This document shows, piece after piece, positions 1 through 9,303 of a stretch of 64,000 nt of DNA (position 1 is its first letter; each line of letters starts with the position of its first letter). Made by a program: the position numbers and the translations under genes. Under the pieces are notes generated by a model. That model had not been told where the DNA came from and ran no database searches. It saw only the letters and a list, made by a program, of their open reading frames with translations. Origin of the DNA: JAIUNP01 sp020161975 (GTDB taxonomy: Bacteria; Pseudomonadota; Alphaproteobacteria; Rhizobiales; Beijerinckiaceae); assembly GCA_036745275.1 (NCBI GenBank), contig DAIOGK010000008.1:85613-149612 (forward strand), given 5' to 3'.

Positions 1-806
1 GTCCAGATGCCGAAGATGTTGCCCTCATGGATGCCACGCGCGATGTTGCGTTGGAGCGGCAGGAGCCCCTCCTTCGTCACGGCGTAGGCGCGCGCCTCCT
101 GCCCGTCCCACATCCGTACCATCTGGCGGCCACCACGCTGGCGCAGCCAGATCAGGCGCGAAAGGTCCTGCGACTGGCCGATGATCCTCACGGCTTCGGC
201 GACGGGCAATGGCTGCGTCCGCGCGATCGGCGGAGCGGCGGTGACATTCATCGACACGCCTGTGGCGATGAAGATGCCGGTCAGGGGCGAGAGAATGAGC
301 AACGGCAGCAGGAACCACGACACTGCCTTGTGCCAACCGGACACTGTATTGAGAATGCGCGGCAACCCCATCAAAATGCCAAGTGCGATGAGGACCAGCA
401 TCACATAAGTGGACACCACCGTCAGTTCGAGATTGGCGATGGTGACGTGCTCATGCAGGCGGCGGTTCGCCCGGAAAAACTCGGACATCGACCAGCTTCC
501 GTCGTCGACGGCCGGTGCGCGGGTCAAGAGATCGATCTCGACCTCGCCTTCCGGCCCGGCGCCGTCGATTACCAGCGTGTTCTCATATGTGCGATGATTG
601 AGGCCGCGCGCCTTGCCCTCGGGGTCGTATTTAGCAAGGTATTTGCCGATTTCCTCAGCCGTCAGCGTCCCGTTTTCGATGTTGTTATACTGGACGACCG
701 GCTCAACCGAAAGGACTAGTCCGGTAAACACCAGAATGGCCAGCGGCACCGAAAAGATGACCGCAAGCCAGCCGTGAATTTTCAGGTACCACTGCTTCAG
801 CATCAT
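1..806 (-). CDS. PepSY-associated transmembrane protein (PiuB-like), C-terminus beyond window
   Basis: The reading frame runs leftward from ATG at 806 (a second ATG follows at 803) and is still open at base 1, so about 268 codons are visible and the C-terminus lies outside. The N-terminus carries a helix beginning LKIHGWLAVIFSVPLAILVF, then a soluble loop with PepSY-like character. Two or more further hydrophobic segments follow (VVSTYVMLVLIALGILMGL and WFLLPLLILSPLTGIFIAT). This layout is typical of PepSY_TM or iron-uptake-associated inner-membrane proteins, often next to TonB receptors; no such neighbour is visible here. The family assignment is from recognition of the helix and loop pattern. 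The exact function is unknown; it may assist siderophore-iron reduction or a related redox step. Confidence 0.75.
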   Translation of the reverse strand, partial: MMLKQWYLKIHGWLAVIFSVPLAILVFTGLVLSVEPVVQYNNIENGTLTAEEIGKYLAKYDPEGKARGLNHRTYENTLVIDGAGPEGEVEIDLLTRAPAVDDGSWSMSEFFRANRRLHEHVTIANLELTVVSTYVMLVLIALGILMGLPRILNTVSGWHKAVSWFLLPLLILSPLTGIFIATGVSMNVTAAPPIARTQPLPVAEAVRIIGQSQDLSRLIWLRQRGGRQMVRMWDGQEARAYAVTKEGLLPLQRNIARGIHEGNIFGIW

Positions 807-889
807 CGGCCTCCGATCTATTCCAGTGCTCAGGCATAAGATGCAACACCGCAATCACAAGTGAATTCTTTGCAATCTTTGGGGGGGCG

Positions 890-922
890 GCAAAAAGCAA
901 ACGGGGCGCCGAAGCGCCCCGT
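890..922 (-). terminator. Rho-independent terminator of the BMP operon
   Basis: Bases 901-909 (ACGGGGCGC) pair with 914-922 (GCGCCCCGT) around a CGAA tetraloop. On the minus strand the stem is followed by a T-rich tract (complement of 890-900). It lies 26 bases after the stop of the substrate-binding protein gene, so it most likely ends the leftward operon. Confidence 0.8.
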
Positions 923-947
923 CCCATCCTGTGCGAAAAGGCGGCGA

Positions 948-2006
948 TTATTTCGGCAGCTTGTCGTCGATGCCCTGAACGTAAAAGTTCATCGAGGTGA
1001 CCTGCGCGTCGGTCAGCGCGTCCTTGCACTCAACTTCCTTGCCGTCCTGATTCACGATCGGGCACTTGAAGGGGTTGAGCGCGCCCGAAGCGATGGCCTT
1101 CTCGGTCGCTTCGGCCATGGCCTTCACCTCAGGCGGCATGTTGACGTAGGGGCCCATCTTGACCTCACCCTTTGCGAGACCTTCAAAGCTGTCCTGCGAC
1201 GCCCACTTGCCCTCAAGAACGGCCTTGGTGCGCTCGATGTAATAGGGCGACCAGTTGTCGATGATCGAGGTGAGGATGTTGTTCGGCGCGAACTTCGACA
1301 TGTCGGAGGCCTGGCCGAAAGCGAACTTGCCGCGCGCGGCCGCCTGCTGGAGCGGCGCCGGGCTGTCGGTGTGCTGGGTGATGACATCGGCGCCCTGATC
1401 GAGCAGCGCCTTGGCAGCATCGCCCTCCTTGCCGGGATCGAACCAGGTGTTTGCCCAGACGATCTTGATCTTGACGTTCGGATTCACCGACTTTGCGCCG
1501 AGGAAGAAGGCATTGATGCCGGCCACAACTTCCGGAATCGGGAAGGCACCGACATAGCCGATGGTGTTCGACTTGGTCATTTTGCCGGCGATCTGGCCGA
1601 TGATATAGCGCCCCTCATGGAATTTCGCCGAATAGGTGGCGACGTTCTTGTCGCGCTTGAAGCCGGTCGCGTGCTCGAACTTCACATCCGGATACTTCTT
1701 GGCCACTGCAAGCGTCGGCTCCATGTAGCCGAAGGAGGTGGTGAAGATCAGCTTGTGCCCGGTGCGGGCGAGCTGCTCGATCGAACGGGCGCTGTCAGCC
1801 TCCGGCACGTTCTCGATATACGAGGTCTCGACCTGCGCCCCGAGCGCCTTCTCGATGGCAATGCGGCCCTGATCATGCTGATAGGACCAGCCGAAATCGC
1901 CCACCGGGCCGACATAGATGAAGCCGACCTTCAGCTTCTGCTGGGCAGCAGCGGGCGCAACCGAAAGGGCGACAGCCGCTGCTGCGCCCAGAAGATATTT
2001 CAACAT
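948..2006 (-). CDS. BMP-family ABC transporter substrate-binding protein
   Basis: A 352-residue periplasmic protein. It starts at MLKYLLGAAAAVALSVAPAA, a clear Sec signal ending AAAQQ, with a GGGAG ribosome-binding site just upstream; a longer frame to 2057 lacks these. The mature part opens KLKVGFIYVGPVGDFGWSYQHDQG, split here by sense as KLKVGFIYVG then PVGDFGWSYQ, which is the BMP (Bmp/Med, PnrA-like) pattern. These proteins bind nucleosides, purines or similar ligands for a type I importer. The gene is the last of a leftward operon whose ATPase and two permeases lie at 2110-5560. There is no lipobox, so it is probably soluble. The ligand is inferred only from the family. Confidence 0.9.
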   Translation of the reverse strand: MLKYLLGAAAAVALSVAPAAAQQKLKVGFIYVGPVGDFGWSYQHDQGRIAIEKALGAQVETSYIENVPEADSARSIEQLARTGHKLIFTTSFGYMEPTLAVAKKYPDVKFEHATGFKRDKNVATYSAKFHEGRYIIGQIAGKMTKSNTIGYVGAFPIPEVVAGINAFFLGAKSVNPNVKIKIVWANTWFDPGKEGDAAKALLDQGADVITQHTDSPAPLQQAAARGKFAFGQASDMSKFAPNNILTSIIDNWSPYYIERTKAVLEGKWASQDSFEGLAKGEVKMGPYVNMPPEVKAMAEATEKAIASGALNPFKCPIVNQDGKEVECKDALTDAQVTSMNFYVQGIDDKLPK

Positions 2007-2109
2007 GGTGGACTCCCTGTTCCTTGTAGCCTGATATTCCAGACCTTTTTCAAACAAGGCAAGGGGCGTTTTTCGGCGTGCACAATATCATTAGGATAGG
2101 GTCCTGCCC

Positions 2110-2997
2110 CTACCGATCCGGCACGAACGGCTGGCCGAGTGACCCCGCTGCTCCGGCGCCGCGCCGCCCGGCCATGGAGAGCACGACAAGGGCCACGATG
2201 GTCATCAGATAGGGCAACATCGAGAGAAATTGCGAGGGAATACCAATAGCGCCAGCCTGCGCGTGCAGCTGGGCAATCAGAATTGCGCCGAAGAGATAGG
2301 CCCCCGCCACCAGCCGCCAGACACTGCCCGCAGCAAAGACCACCAGCGCAAGCGCAATCCAGCCGCGCCCCGCCGTCATGCCCGGCGACCAGAAGCGCGT
2401 GTAGATGAGCGACAGATACGCCCCGGCAAGCCCCGCGCAGAGGCCACCGAACAGCACGGCAAGGAGCCGCACCTTCAGGACCGGCAGGCCGAGCGCATGG
2501 GCCGAACCATGACTTTCGCCGACGCCGCGCAGGATCAGCCCCGCGCGTGTACGGTTCAGCAGCCACGCCGTGCCGACCATCAGCACGAAGGAGAGGCAGA
2601 CGATGGGATCAAGCCCGAAGACCAGCGCCGGGATCGGCGGACGCGGCTGGCCGACAAAGGGCTGACCGATCAGCCCGGCAAGCCCCAGCCCGAAAATCGT
2701 GATCGCCAGTCCGGTCGCGACCTGGTTGGTGGCCAGACCGAGCGCGAACAACGCGAAAATGCCGGCCATCACCATGCCGGCTAGCGCGCCGATGGCAAGG
2801 CCCAGATAGGAATTGTCTAGGACCACCGCCCCGGCAAAGCCGAGCGAGGCGCCCATGATCATCATGCCCTCGACCCCGAGATTGAGCACGCCCGAACGCT
2901 CGACGACATGTTCGCCCAGCGCTGCGATGACCAGCGGCGTCGCGGCAGTGATGACGGTGGCGAGGATGAGGGGAAGGAGTTCGATCACGCGTTCCAC
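2110..2997 (-). CDS. ABC transporter permease, BMP/nucleoside type (second permease)
   Basis: A 295-residue integral membrane protein with eight or so hydrophobic segments. Near the N-terminus is the conserved stretch VVERSGVLNLGVEGMMIMGA (residues about 30-49), which is a hallmark of the YufQ-like permeases paired with BMP binding proteins. It overlaps the upstream permease gene by 13 bases and is followed by the binding-protein gene after a gap of about 100 bases. With its partner it forms the heterodimeric channel of the importer. The substrate is probably a nucleoside or purine-like compound by family. Confidence 0.9.
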   Translation of the reverse strand: MERVIELLPLILATVITAATPLVIAALGEHVVERSGVLNLGVEGMMIMGASLGFAGAVVLDNSYLGLAIGALAGMVMAGIFALFALGLATNQVATGLAITIFGLGLAGLIGQPFVGQPRPPIPALVFGLDPIVCLSFVLMVGTAWLLNRTRAGLILRGVGESHGSAHALGLPVLKVRLLAVLFGGLCAGLAGAYLSLIYTRFWSPGMTAGRGWIALALVVFAAGSVWRLVAGAYLFGAILIAQLHAQAGAIGIPSQFLSMLPYLMTIVALVVLSMAGRRGAGAAGSLGQPFVPDR

Positions 2998-4046
2998 CTC
3001 ACCTTGTATCGCGTCAGCGCCTCACCGGCGAGAATGCACAGGAGCAGCAGCCCCATGAAGGCGCGGGTCATGTCGAAGGGCAGCTTCAGCATGATCTGCG
3101 CCGTCTCCGAGCCGATCAGCAGAATGGCCAGCACCAGCGCGGAGACGAGCGCACCGACGGGGTTCAGCCGTCCGAGAAAGGCGACGATGATCGCGGTGAA
3201 GCCGTAGCCCTGGCTGATCGACGGTTGAAGCTGGCCCATGTTGGCCGAAACCTCGATGATGCCGGCTAGCCCCGCCAGCGCGCCGGAAATCGCAAACACC
3301 GCCAGCGTCAGCCGGTGATCGTTGAAGCCGGCGAAATTGGCGGCGCGCGGCGCTTCCCCCGTGGCGCTGACCGCAAAGCCGAAGCGGCTGCGCCCCAGAA
3401 GCACCACCGCGCCCAGAACGGCCAGCAGCGCCAGCAGCACACCTCCATGCAGCTTGCCGCCCTCCCAGAGCGGGCCGAGCGTGGCAGCCGCATCGAAATT
3501 CACCGATTTCGGGAAGTTGAACGCCGTCCGGTCGCGCCATGGCCCACGGACGAGATAATCGAGCGCGAGTTCTGCGACATAGACGAGCATCAGCGAGGAC
3601 AGGATCTCCGAAATGCCGAAGCGGTTGCGCAAGGCGGCGGGAATGAGGCCATAGACAAGGCCGCCCGCCATGCCGGCGATCAGCATGGCCGGCAAAATCC
3701 ACACTCCCTCCATGCCATGGGCCGCAATTGCCACCCAGCCGCCGAACATCCCGCCCACGACATATTGTCCCTCCGCGCCGATGTTCCAGCGATTGGCGCG
3801 CACGGCGAAAATGAGACCGATGGCGATCAGCGTCAGCGGCGTTGCCTTCAGGATCACCTCCTGCAGGCTCCAGGCGGTGGTGAGCGGCTCGACGACATAG
3901 ACATCCGCCGCCGTTTTCAACGATTTGCCCATCGCGAGCAGCACCAGCGCGGCAATGACCAGCGCCACGACAAAGGCAACGAGCGGCGTCACGATCTCGC
4001 GAACGCGGCTGACGCCCTGACGGGGAACGAGCGACAACACCATCAT
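2985..4046 (-). CDS. ABC transporter permease, BMP/nucleoside type (first permease)
   Basis: A 353-residue membrane protein with a YufP-like layout: an N-terminal helix (VTPLVAFVVALVIAALVLLA region), the conserved NRWNIGAEGQYVVGGMFGGW segment about residue 85, and a C-terminal GYGFTAIIVAFLGRLNPVGA segment. Its start (ATGATG) overlaps the end of the ATPase gene by four bases, so translation is probably coupled. It is the larger of the two permeases, as usual in this transporter family. Confidence 0.9.
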   Translation of the reverse strand: MMVLSLVPRQGVSRVREIVTPLVAFVVALVIAALVLLAMGKSLKTAADVYVVEPLTTAWSLQEVILKATPLTLIAIGLIFAVRANRWNIGAEGQYVVGGMFGGWVAIAAHGMEGVWILPAMLIAGMAGGLVYGLIPAALRNRFGISEILSSLMLVYVAELALDYLVRGPWRDRTAFNFPKSVNFDAAATLGPLWEGGKLHGGVLLALLAVLGAVVLLGRSRFGFAVSATGEAPRAANFAGFNDHRLTLAVFAISGALAGLAGIIEVSANMGQLQPSISQGYGFTAIIVAFLGRLNPVGALVSALVLAILLIGSETAQIMLKLPFDMTRAFMGLLLLCILAGEALTRYKVRWNA

Positions 4047-5560
4047 GCCGCCTCCCCGTGCGCGGTTGTCATCAGCAGGCCGATGGCCTCGCGGTTGGTC
4101 ATGCGGGTGGGCACCGGCGGATGCATCCGCCCGGCACAGATCACCGCGATGCGGTCCGACATCTCGAAAGCCTCGTCGAGATCCTGTGTGATGACCAGCA
4201 CGGCAGCGCCCTGCCCGGCCAGATCCACCAACGTCTGGCGGATGAGGCTTGCCGCCCGCGCATCAACGCCCCAGGTCGGCTGATCGACGACGATCAGCCT
4301 GGGATTGCGCTCGATCTCGCGCCCGACGATGTACTTCTGGAGGTTGCCGCCCGAAAGCTGCGCCGCGCGCGGATCGGCATTCGGGCCGCGCACGTCAAAG
4401 CGCGTGATGATCTTGCGCGCGGCCTGCCGGAGCTTGTCCAGCGAGAGAAAAAAGCCGCCGACATCCTCGGTTTCGTGCCAGCTGAGCATGATGTTCTCGC
4501 TCAGCGTCCGCTGCGGCAGGGTGGCATGGCCAAGCCGACCTTCCGGCACGAAGGCTGCACCAAGACGGCGCCTCATCCCGATGGGCCGGCGCGTCACATC
4601 CTCCCCGTCGATGCTGACGGTTCCGGACTGGATCAGCCCGCCCTCGCCCGTCAGTGCAGCGAAAAACTCGCTCTGTCCGTTGCCGGCCACCCCGGCAATC
4701 GCCACCACCTCGCCGGCCCGCACCGTGAGATCGATGCCGCGCAGCGGAATTCCGTGGGCAATTTCCGGCGACACCGAAAGGCCGCGCACGGCGAGCAGGT
4801 CGCGGCCTGTTTCCAGCGTCGAAGGCGGGCGCACGTCGGCCACACCCTCGCCCACCATCAATGCGGCGAGCGAACGGGCGCTTTCCTTGCGCGGATCGGT
4901 GCGCGCCACCACCTTGCCGCCGCGCAGGATTGTTGCAGCGGTGCAAATGCGGCGCACCTCCTCCAGCTTGTGGCTGATGAACAGGATGCCCGCCCCCTTC
5001 GCCTGAAGACGCAGCAGAGAGGCGAAAAGGTTCTCCGCTTCCTGCGGCGTCAGCACCGAGGTCGGTTCGTCGAGCACGATCAGCCGCGGCTCCTGCAAAA
5101 GGCAGCGGGCAATCTCGATCCGCTGTCGCTCGCCGGCTGACAGCGTCCAGACCGGACGCTGGAGATCGAGTTCGAGTCCGTACTCCCTGGCCAGCGCCGA
5201 AACGCGCGCAGCAAAGGCCTGATCGGCCCGCGCACCCGCCGTGCCGATCGCGATGTTTTCCAGCACGGTCAGATCATCGAACAACGAGAAATGTTGAAAC
5301 ACCATGCCAATGCCAAGCGCACGCGCCGCGTCGGGATCGGCCAGCGTGACCGCCTTGCCAAGCCAGGAAATCGTGCCTGCATCCGGCTTCAGCAGGCCGT
5401 AGAGCATCTTCACAAAGGTCGATTTTCCTGCGCCATTTTCGCCCAGCAGCGCGTGGATTTCTCCCGATTCCACGAGCAGATCGACCGAATCGTTGGCTTT
5501 CAGCGTGCCGAACGTCTTGCTCAGGCCCTGACAGCGGATAAGGGGCGGCGCCGAACGCAT
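4043..5560 (-). CDS. ABC transporter ATP-binding protein with two nucleotide-binding domains
   Basis: 505 residues with two ABC domains in tandem, the arrangement of sugar and nucleoside importers (RbsA or YufO type). The first half has Walker A GENGAGKSTF, signature LSAGERQRIEIAR and Walker B LIVLDEP. The second half has a degenerate Walker A (GVAGNGQSEFF) and signature LSGGNLQKYIVGRE. Such asymmetry, with one canonical and one degenerate site, is normal for the family. The gene starts three bases after the stop of the quinone oxidoreductase gene and overlaps the permease gene downstream. Confidence 0.93.
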   Translation of the reverse strand: MRSAPPLIRCQGLSKTFGTLKANDSVDLLVESGEIHALLGENGAGKSTFVKMLYGLLKPDAGTISWLGKAVTLADPDAARALGIGMVFQHFSLFDDLTVLENIAIGTAGARADQAFAARVSALAREYGLELDLQRPVWTLSAGERQRIEIARCLLQEPRLIVLDEPTSVLTPQEAENLFASLLRLQAKGAGILFISHKLEEVRRICTAATILRGGKVVARTDPRKESARSLAALMVGEGVADVRPPSTLETGRDLLAVRGLSVSPEIAHGIPLRGIDLTVRAGEVVAIAGVAGNGQSEFFAALTGEGGLIQSGTVSIDGEDVTRRPIGMRRRLGAAFVPEGRLGHATLPQRTLSENIMLSWHETEDVGGFFLSLDKLRQAARKIITRFDVRGPNADPRAAQLSGGNLQKYIVGREIERNPRLIVVDQPTWGVDARAASLIRQTLVDLAGQGAAVLVITQDLDEAFEMSDRIAVICAGRMHPPVPTRMTNREAIGLLMTTAHGEAA

Positions 5561-5563
5561 CGG

Positions 5564-6535
5564 TTACGGCACAAAGATGACAGAGCCGGTCGTCGACCGA
5601 GACTCAAGTGCGCGATGCGCTTCGGCCGCCTTCGCCAGGGGATAGCGTGCCGTGACCGGGATCGTCACGGCGCCGGCGGATACGGCGGCAAACAGGCGCG
5701 CGGCCATGCTTTCCAGAATTGCCCGGTCTGCAAGGAAGGTGAACAGCGTCGGACGGGTCGCAAAAAGCGAACCCTTCTTGGCGAGCAGACCGATATCAAA
5801 GGCCGGAATGGTGCCGGAGGCCGCGCCGAAGCTGGCGAAAACGCCAAAGGGCCGGAGGCAATCGAGCGATGCCGGAAAGGTCGCCGCGCCCACGCCGTCA
5901 TAGACGACATTGCAGAGCTTGCCATCGGTTATGGTCTTCACGCGCGCCGCAAAATCCTCCTCACGATAGAGAATCGTGTGGTGAGCACCGTGCTTTTTTG
6001 CAAGCTCCGCCTTGTCTGCGGAACCCACCGTACCAATCACCGTCGCGCCGATGGCGTTGGCCCACTGGCAGAGGATGAGGCCGACGCCCCCCGCCGCTGC
6101 CTGCACGAGAATGGTATCGCCCTTCTTCACCGGATAGGTGCGGTGCAGAAGATATTCGGCGGTCAGGCCCTTCAGCATCATGCCGGCGGCGGTTTCATAG
6201 GGAATATCGGCGGGCAGATGGACCAGCGCGCTCGCCGCCACGTTCCGCTCCTCGGCATAGGAGCCGGGCGAGGAGACATAGGCCACCCGGTCGCCCGGCT
6301 TGAAGCCGGACACACCATCGCCGACGGCCAGCACCTCGCCTGCCCCTTCGTTGCCGGGGGTAAACGGCATGGTCGCCGCCGGATAGGCGCCGCTGCGGAA
6401 ATAGACATCGATGTAGTTGAGGCCCATGGCGTGGTGGCGCACCCGCACCTCGCCCGTGCCCGGCGGCGGCAGCGTCACATCCTCATAGACAAGCTGATCC
6501 GGCCCGCCGCATTTATGTACTCGAATTGCCTTCAC
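5564..6535 (-). CDS. NADPH:quinone oxidoreductase, zinc-independent MDR family
   Basis: About 323 residues. I chose the GTG at 6535 (VKAIRVHKCGG), which fits the usual length of about 325; another GTG lies six bases earlier and a GGAGGGG tract lies upstream. The N-terminal GroES-like half contains YIDVYFRSGAYPA. The C-terminal Rossmann half has AAAGGVGLILCQWANAIGA, the NADPH motif of quinone oxidoreductases, and no structural zinc cysteine cluster is seen. It reduces quinones or enals. It is the first gene of the leftward operon with the BMP importer, only three bases from the ATPase gene. That link is unusual and may reflect shared transcription rather than shared function. Confidence 0.9.
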   Translation of the reverse strand: MKAIRVHKCGGPDQLVYEDVTLPPPGTGEVRVRHHAMGLNYIDVYFRSGAYPAATMPFTPGNEGAGEVLAVGDGVSGFKPGDRVAYVSSPGSYAEERNVAASALVHLPADIPYETAAGMMLKGLTAEYLLHRTYPVKKGDTILVQAAAGGVGLILCQWANAIGATVIGTVGSADKAELAKKHGAHHTILYREEDFAARVKTITDGKLCNVVYDGVGAATFPASLDCLRPFGVFASFGAASGTIPAFDIGLLAKKGSLFATRPTLFTFLADRAILESMAARLFAAVSAGAVTIPVTARYPLAKAAEAHRALESRSTTGSVIFVP

Positions 6536-6762
6536 TGTCACGCCCCCCGCTTCCCCTCCAGAATACGCACGGGGCGCCGTCTGACCAGAGGGAACAGCGG
6601 ATTGGCACACAGGTTTTGCACTTTTCGTGCGCGCCGCGCAGAATGGCTGCGAATCGACTCCATTCGGCCCGCCCGCTGCCTGTCGCGCCGCAGCCCGGCC
6701 CGCCCCTTCGGGGTTTCGATGTCACTCCGGGCGCATGTACAACCGTCAGTCAGGCAAGGTCG

Positions 6763-8433
6763 ATGGGTTCCACGGCAAAGGGCGAAGTTTTTCAGCCAAA
6801 AATCATTACATGCCTCAGGGAAGGCTATGGTTTTCACCGATTCCGGACCGACGCAGTGGCCGGCCTCACGGTGGCCATCGTGGCACTGCCGCTGTCAATG
6901 GCGATTGCGATTGCCTCGGGCGCCGCGCCGGAGAGGGGACTTTACGCCGCGATCGTCGGCGGGTTTCTGATTTCCGTGTTTGGCGGCAGCCGCTACCAGA
7001 TTGGCGGGCCAGCGGGCGCCTTCATCGTGCTGGTGGCCGCCACCATCGAGCGGCATGGTTATGACGGACTGCTGCTGGCCACGATGATGGCCGGCGTGAT
7101 CATGATCGGGCTCGGCTCCTTCCGCCTCGGCACGTTGATCCGCTACATTCCCGAGCCGGTGATCATCGGCTTTACCGCAGGTATCGCCGCCATCATCTTT
7201 ACCAGCCAGTTGCGGGATGTCTTGGGACTGACGCTGCCGGGCAAGGAGCCTGCGGCCTTCCTGCCCAAGCTGTCGATGCTCTGGCAGGCGCTTCCTACCA
7301 TCAACCCCTATGCAATCGGCGTCGCGCTTCTGGCCTTCCTGCTGATCAAGGGGGCGAATCTGACACGACCCGCCTACCCCGGCTTTCTGGTCGCCGTGAT
7401 CGGCACGGCGCTGGTCACCTATGCCTTCAACCTGCCGGTTGAAACCATCCAGTCGCGCTTCGGCGGCGTGCCGGGCGGGTTGCAGGTGCCGGGCCTGCCG
7501 CCTTTCACCTTCCAGAAAATGCACGATGTGGCCCCCGATGCGCTGGCCATCGCCCTGCTGGGCGGCATCGAATCGCTGCTGTCCGCCGTTGTCGCGGATT
7601 CGATGACCGGCGCGCGGCATCGCTCGAACACCGAACTCATCGCGCAGGGTATCGCTAATATCGGCAGTGCTGCGTTTGGCGGATTGTGTGCCACGGGCAC
7701 CATTGCGCGGACGGCGACGAATGTCCGTGCGGGCGGCACCTCACCCATCTCCGGCATTTTGCATTCGCTGTTCCTGCTGGCCGCGATGATGCTGATCGCC
7801 CCGCTGATGGGCCGGATTCCGCTGGCGGCGCTTGGTGCACTGCTGGCCATCGTGGCCTGGAACATGGCCGAAAAGCACACGTTCGTGGCGTTCCTGAAGG
7901 GCAATCGCGCCGAGGCGAGCGTGATGCTCGCGACGTTCCTGCTGACCGTTTTCCGCGACCTGACCGAGGGCATCATCGTCGGTGTGCTGCTGGGCGCGGT
8001 GCTGTTTGCCGTCCGCATGGCGCGGCTCGCCGAAGTCTCGCTGCACATGAACATGACCGATGACGACGAAAGCGAAGACGGCCTGCCCTCCGGCATCGAC
8101 CCCAGCAAGGTGATGGTGTTCCGTATCGAAGGGCCGCTGTTCTTCGGCACGGCGCCGGACCTGATCGAGGTGCTCAGCCGGGCCGGCACCATTCCCGATG
8201 TGGTGATCTTCGATTTCCGTTCAGTGCCCTTCATCGATTCCACCGGCGTCGCTGCGCTGGAGCGCCATGTCGAACAGGCGGAAAAGAAAAAGGCGAAGGT
8301 ATCGTTCATTGCGGTATCAGCGCCGGTTGATCGGGAGCTGACACAGTTCGGCTTGCCGGAGACGCGGGTTCCGCGTCTCCAGACCGTGCGTGAGGCTTAT
8401 ACCTACTTGTCGGCGCCCTCGCCTTCGTCCTGA
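6763..8433 (+). CDS. SulP-family inorganic anion transporter with STAS domain
   Basis: 556 residues from the ATG at 6763 (MGSTAKGEVFQPKI). The frame extends upstream to 6526, but that part is low-complexity and antisense to the neighbouring gene. The membrane domain begins GLTVAIVALPLSMAIAIASG and contains GGPAGAFIVLVAATIE, both typical of SulP carriers (sulfate, bicarbonate or other anions). The C-terminal STAS domain (about residues 440-545) includes FIDSTGVAALE with the conserved serine. The anion cannot be told from sequence. Its last 31 bases overlap the convergent TerC gene. Confidence 0.92.
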   Translation: MGSTAKGEVFQPKIITCLREGYGFHRFRTDAVAGLTVAIVALPLSMAIAIASGAAPERGLYAAIVGGFLISVFGGSRYQIGGPAGAFIVLVAATIERHGYDGLLLATMMAGVIMIGLGSFRLGTLIRYIPEPVIIGFTAGIAAIIFTSQLRDVLGLTLPGKEPAAFLPKLSMLWQALPTINPYAIGVALLAFLLIKGANLTRPAYPGFLVAVIGTALVTYAFNLPVETIQSRFGGVPGGLQVPGLPPFTFQKMHDVAPDALAIALLGGIESLLSAVVADSMTGARHRSNTELIAQGIANIGSAAFGGLCATGTIARTATNVRAGGTSPISGILHSLFLLAAMMLIAPLMGRIPLAALGALLAIVAWNMAEKHTFVAFLKGNRAEASVMLATFLLTVFRDLTEGIIVGVLLGAVLFAVRMARLAEVSLHMNMTDDDESEDGLPSGIDPSKVMVFRIEGPLFFGTAPDLIEVLSRAGTIPDVVIFDFRSVPFIDSTGVAALERHVEQAEKKKAKVSFIAVSAPVDRELTQFGLPETRVPRLQTVREAYTYLSAPSPSS

Positions 8434-9170
8434 GCCGGCACCGGGTGGCGCCGGCCGCGTGACTTTGCGGCCTTGAGGTTGATGGCCTCGACAAAGACCG
8501 AGAAAGCCATCGCCGCGTAGATCAGCTTCTTGTCGATGTTTTGGTGGACACCTTCCGCCATCAGCGCAACGCCGATCAGCACGAGGAACGACAGCGCCAG
8601 AATCTTCGCCGTCGGGTGACGGTGCACGAAGGCCGAGACGGGGCCGGCGGCAAGATACATCACGATCATCGACAGGATGACTGCAACCACCATTACCCAG
8701 AGATCACGCGCCATGCCGATGGCCGTCACCATGGAATCGATGGAGAAAACCAGGTCGATCACGGCAATCTGCACCATGGCGGCGGCGAAGGTGGTGACTT
8801 TCCGCCCCCCTTCGTTGAGGTGCTCACCACCCTCCATCTCAAGGTGCATCTCGTGCGTTGCCTTGACGACCAGGAACAGGCCGCCGACGAACAGGATGAT
8901 GTCGCGCCAGGAAATTCCCAGATTGAAGATCGTGAACAGCGGTGTTGTCAGCTTGAGCAGTGTCGTCAGCGCAAAGAGAAGCGCTATCCGCATGACAAGG
9001 GCCAGCAGGAGGCCGTATTTGCGCGCCTTTTCAGCCTGCTCAGGGGGCAGGCGTGACACCAGAACCGAAATGAAAACAACGTTGTCAATCCCGAGAATGA
9101 CCTCCATCGCTGTCAGAGCCGCCAATGCAGCAAGCGCCTCGGGAGAGAAAATAACGTCAAAACCTGGCAT
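8403..9170 (-). CDS. TerC-family integral membrane protein
   Basis: 255 residues with seven or so transmembrane segments. Two family motifs with acidic residues inside helices are present: EVILGIDNVVFISVL near residue 22 and DLVFSIDSMVTAIGM near residue 135. TerC proteins are linked to metal (manganese) efflux during secretion and to tellurite resistance. No riboswitch of the yybP-ykoY type was recognised upstream (9171-9303). The gene is convergent with the SulP transporter and overlaps its 3' end by 31 bases. Confidence 0.92.
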   Translation of the reverse strand: MPGFDVIFSPEALAALAALTAMEVILGIDNVVFISVLVSRLPPEQAEKARKYGLLLALVMRIALLFALTTLLKLTTPLFTIFNLGISWRDIILFVGGLFLVVKATHEMHLEMEGGEHLNEGGRKVTTFAAAMVQIAVIDLVFSIDSMVTAIGMARDLWVMVVAVILSMIVMYLAAGPVSAFVHRHPTAKILALSFLVLIGVALMAEGVHQNIDKKLIYAAMAFSVFVEAINLKAAKSRGRRHPVPAQDEGEGADK

Positions 9171-9303
9171 TCTGCCCTCTGTTGGTTGCGGTTATGCTGT
9201 TTACTTGCGCATCTGACAGGACGCGGCAATGCGCGCACTTGTCAAACGGTGCTAGTTGGGGCGATGTCGTGTCAACTTCAAGGCAGCAGCCGGGGAAATT
9301 TTC

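Noticed and set aside
5291..6970. A 559-residue plus-strand frame spanning the oxidoreductase and ATPase genes
   Set aside because: Antisense to two well-supported genes, with no domain.
9171..9303. Possible manganese riboswitch upstream of the TerC gene
   Set aside because: No yybP-ykoY-like conserved core could be recognised.
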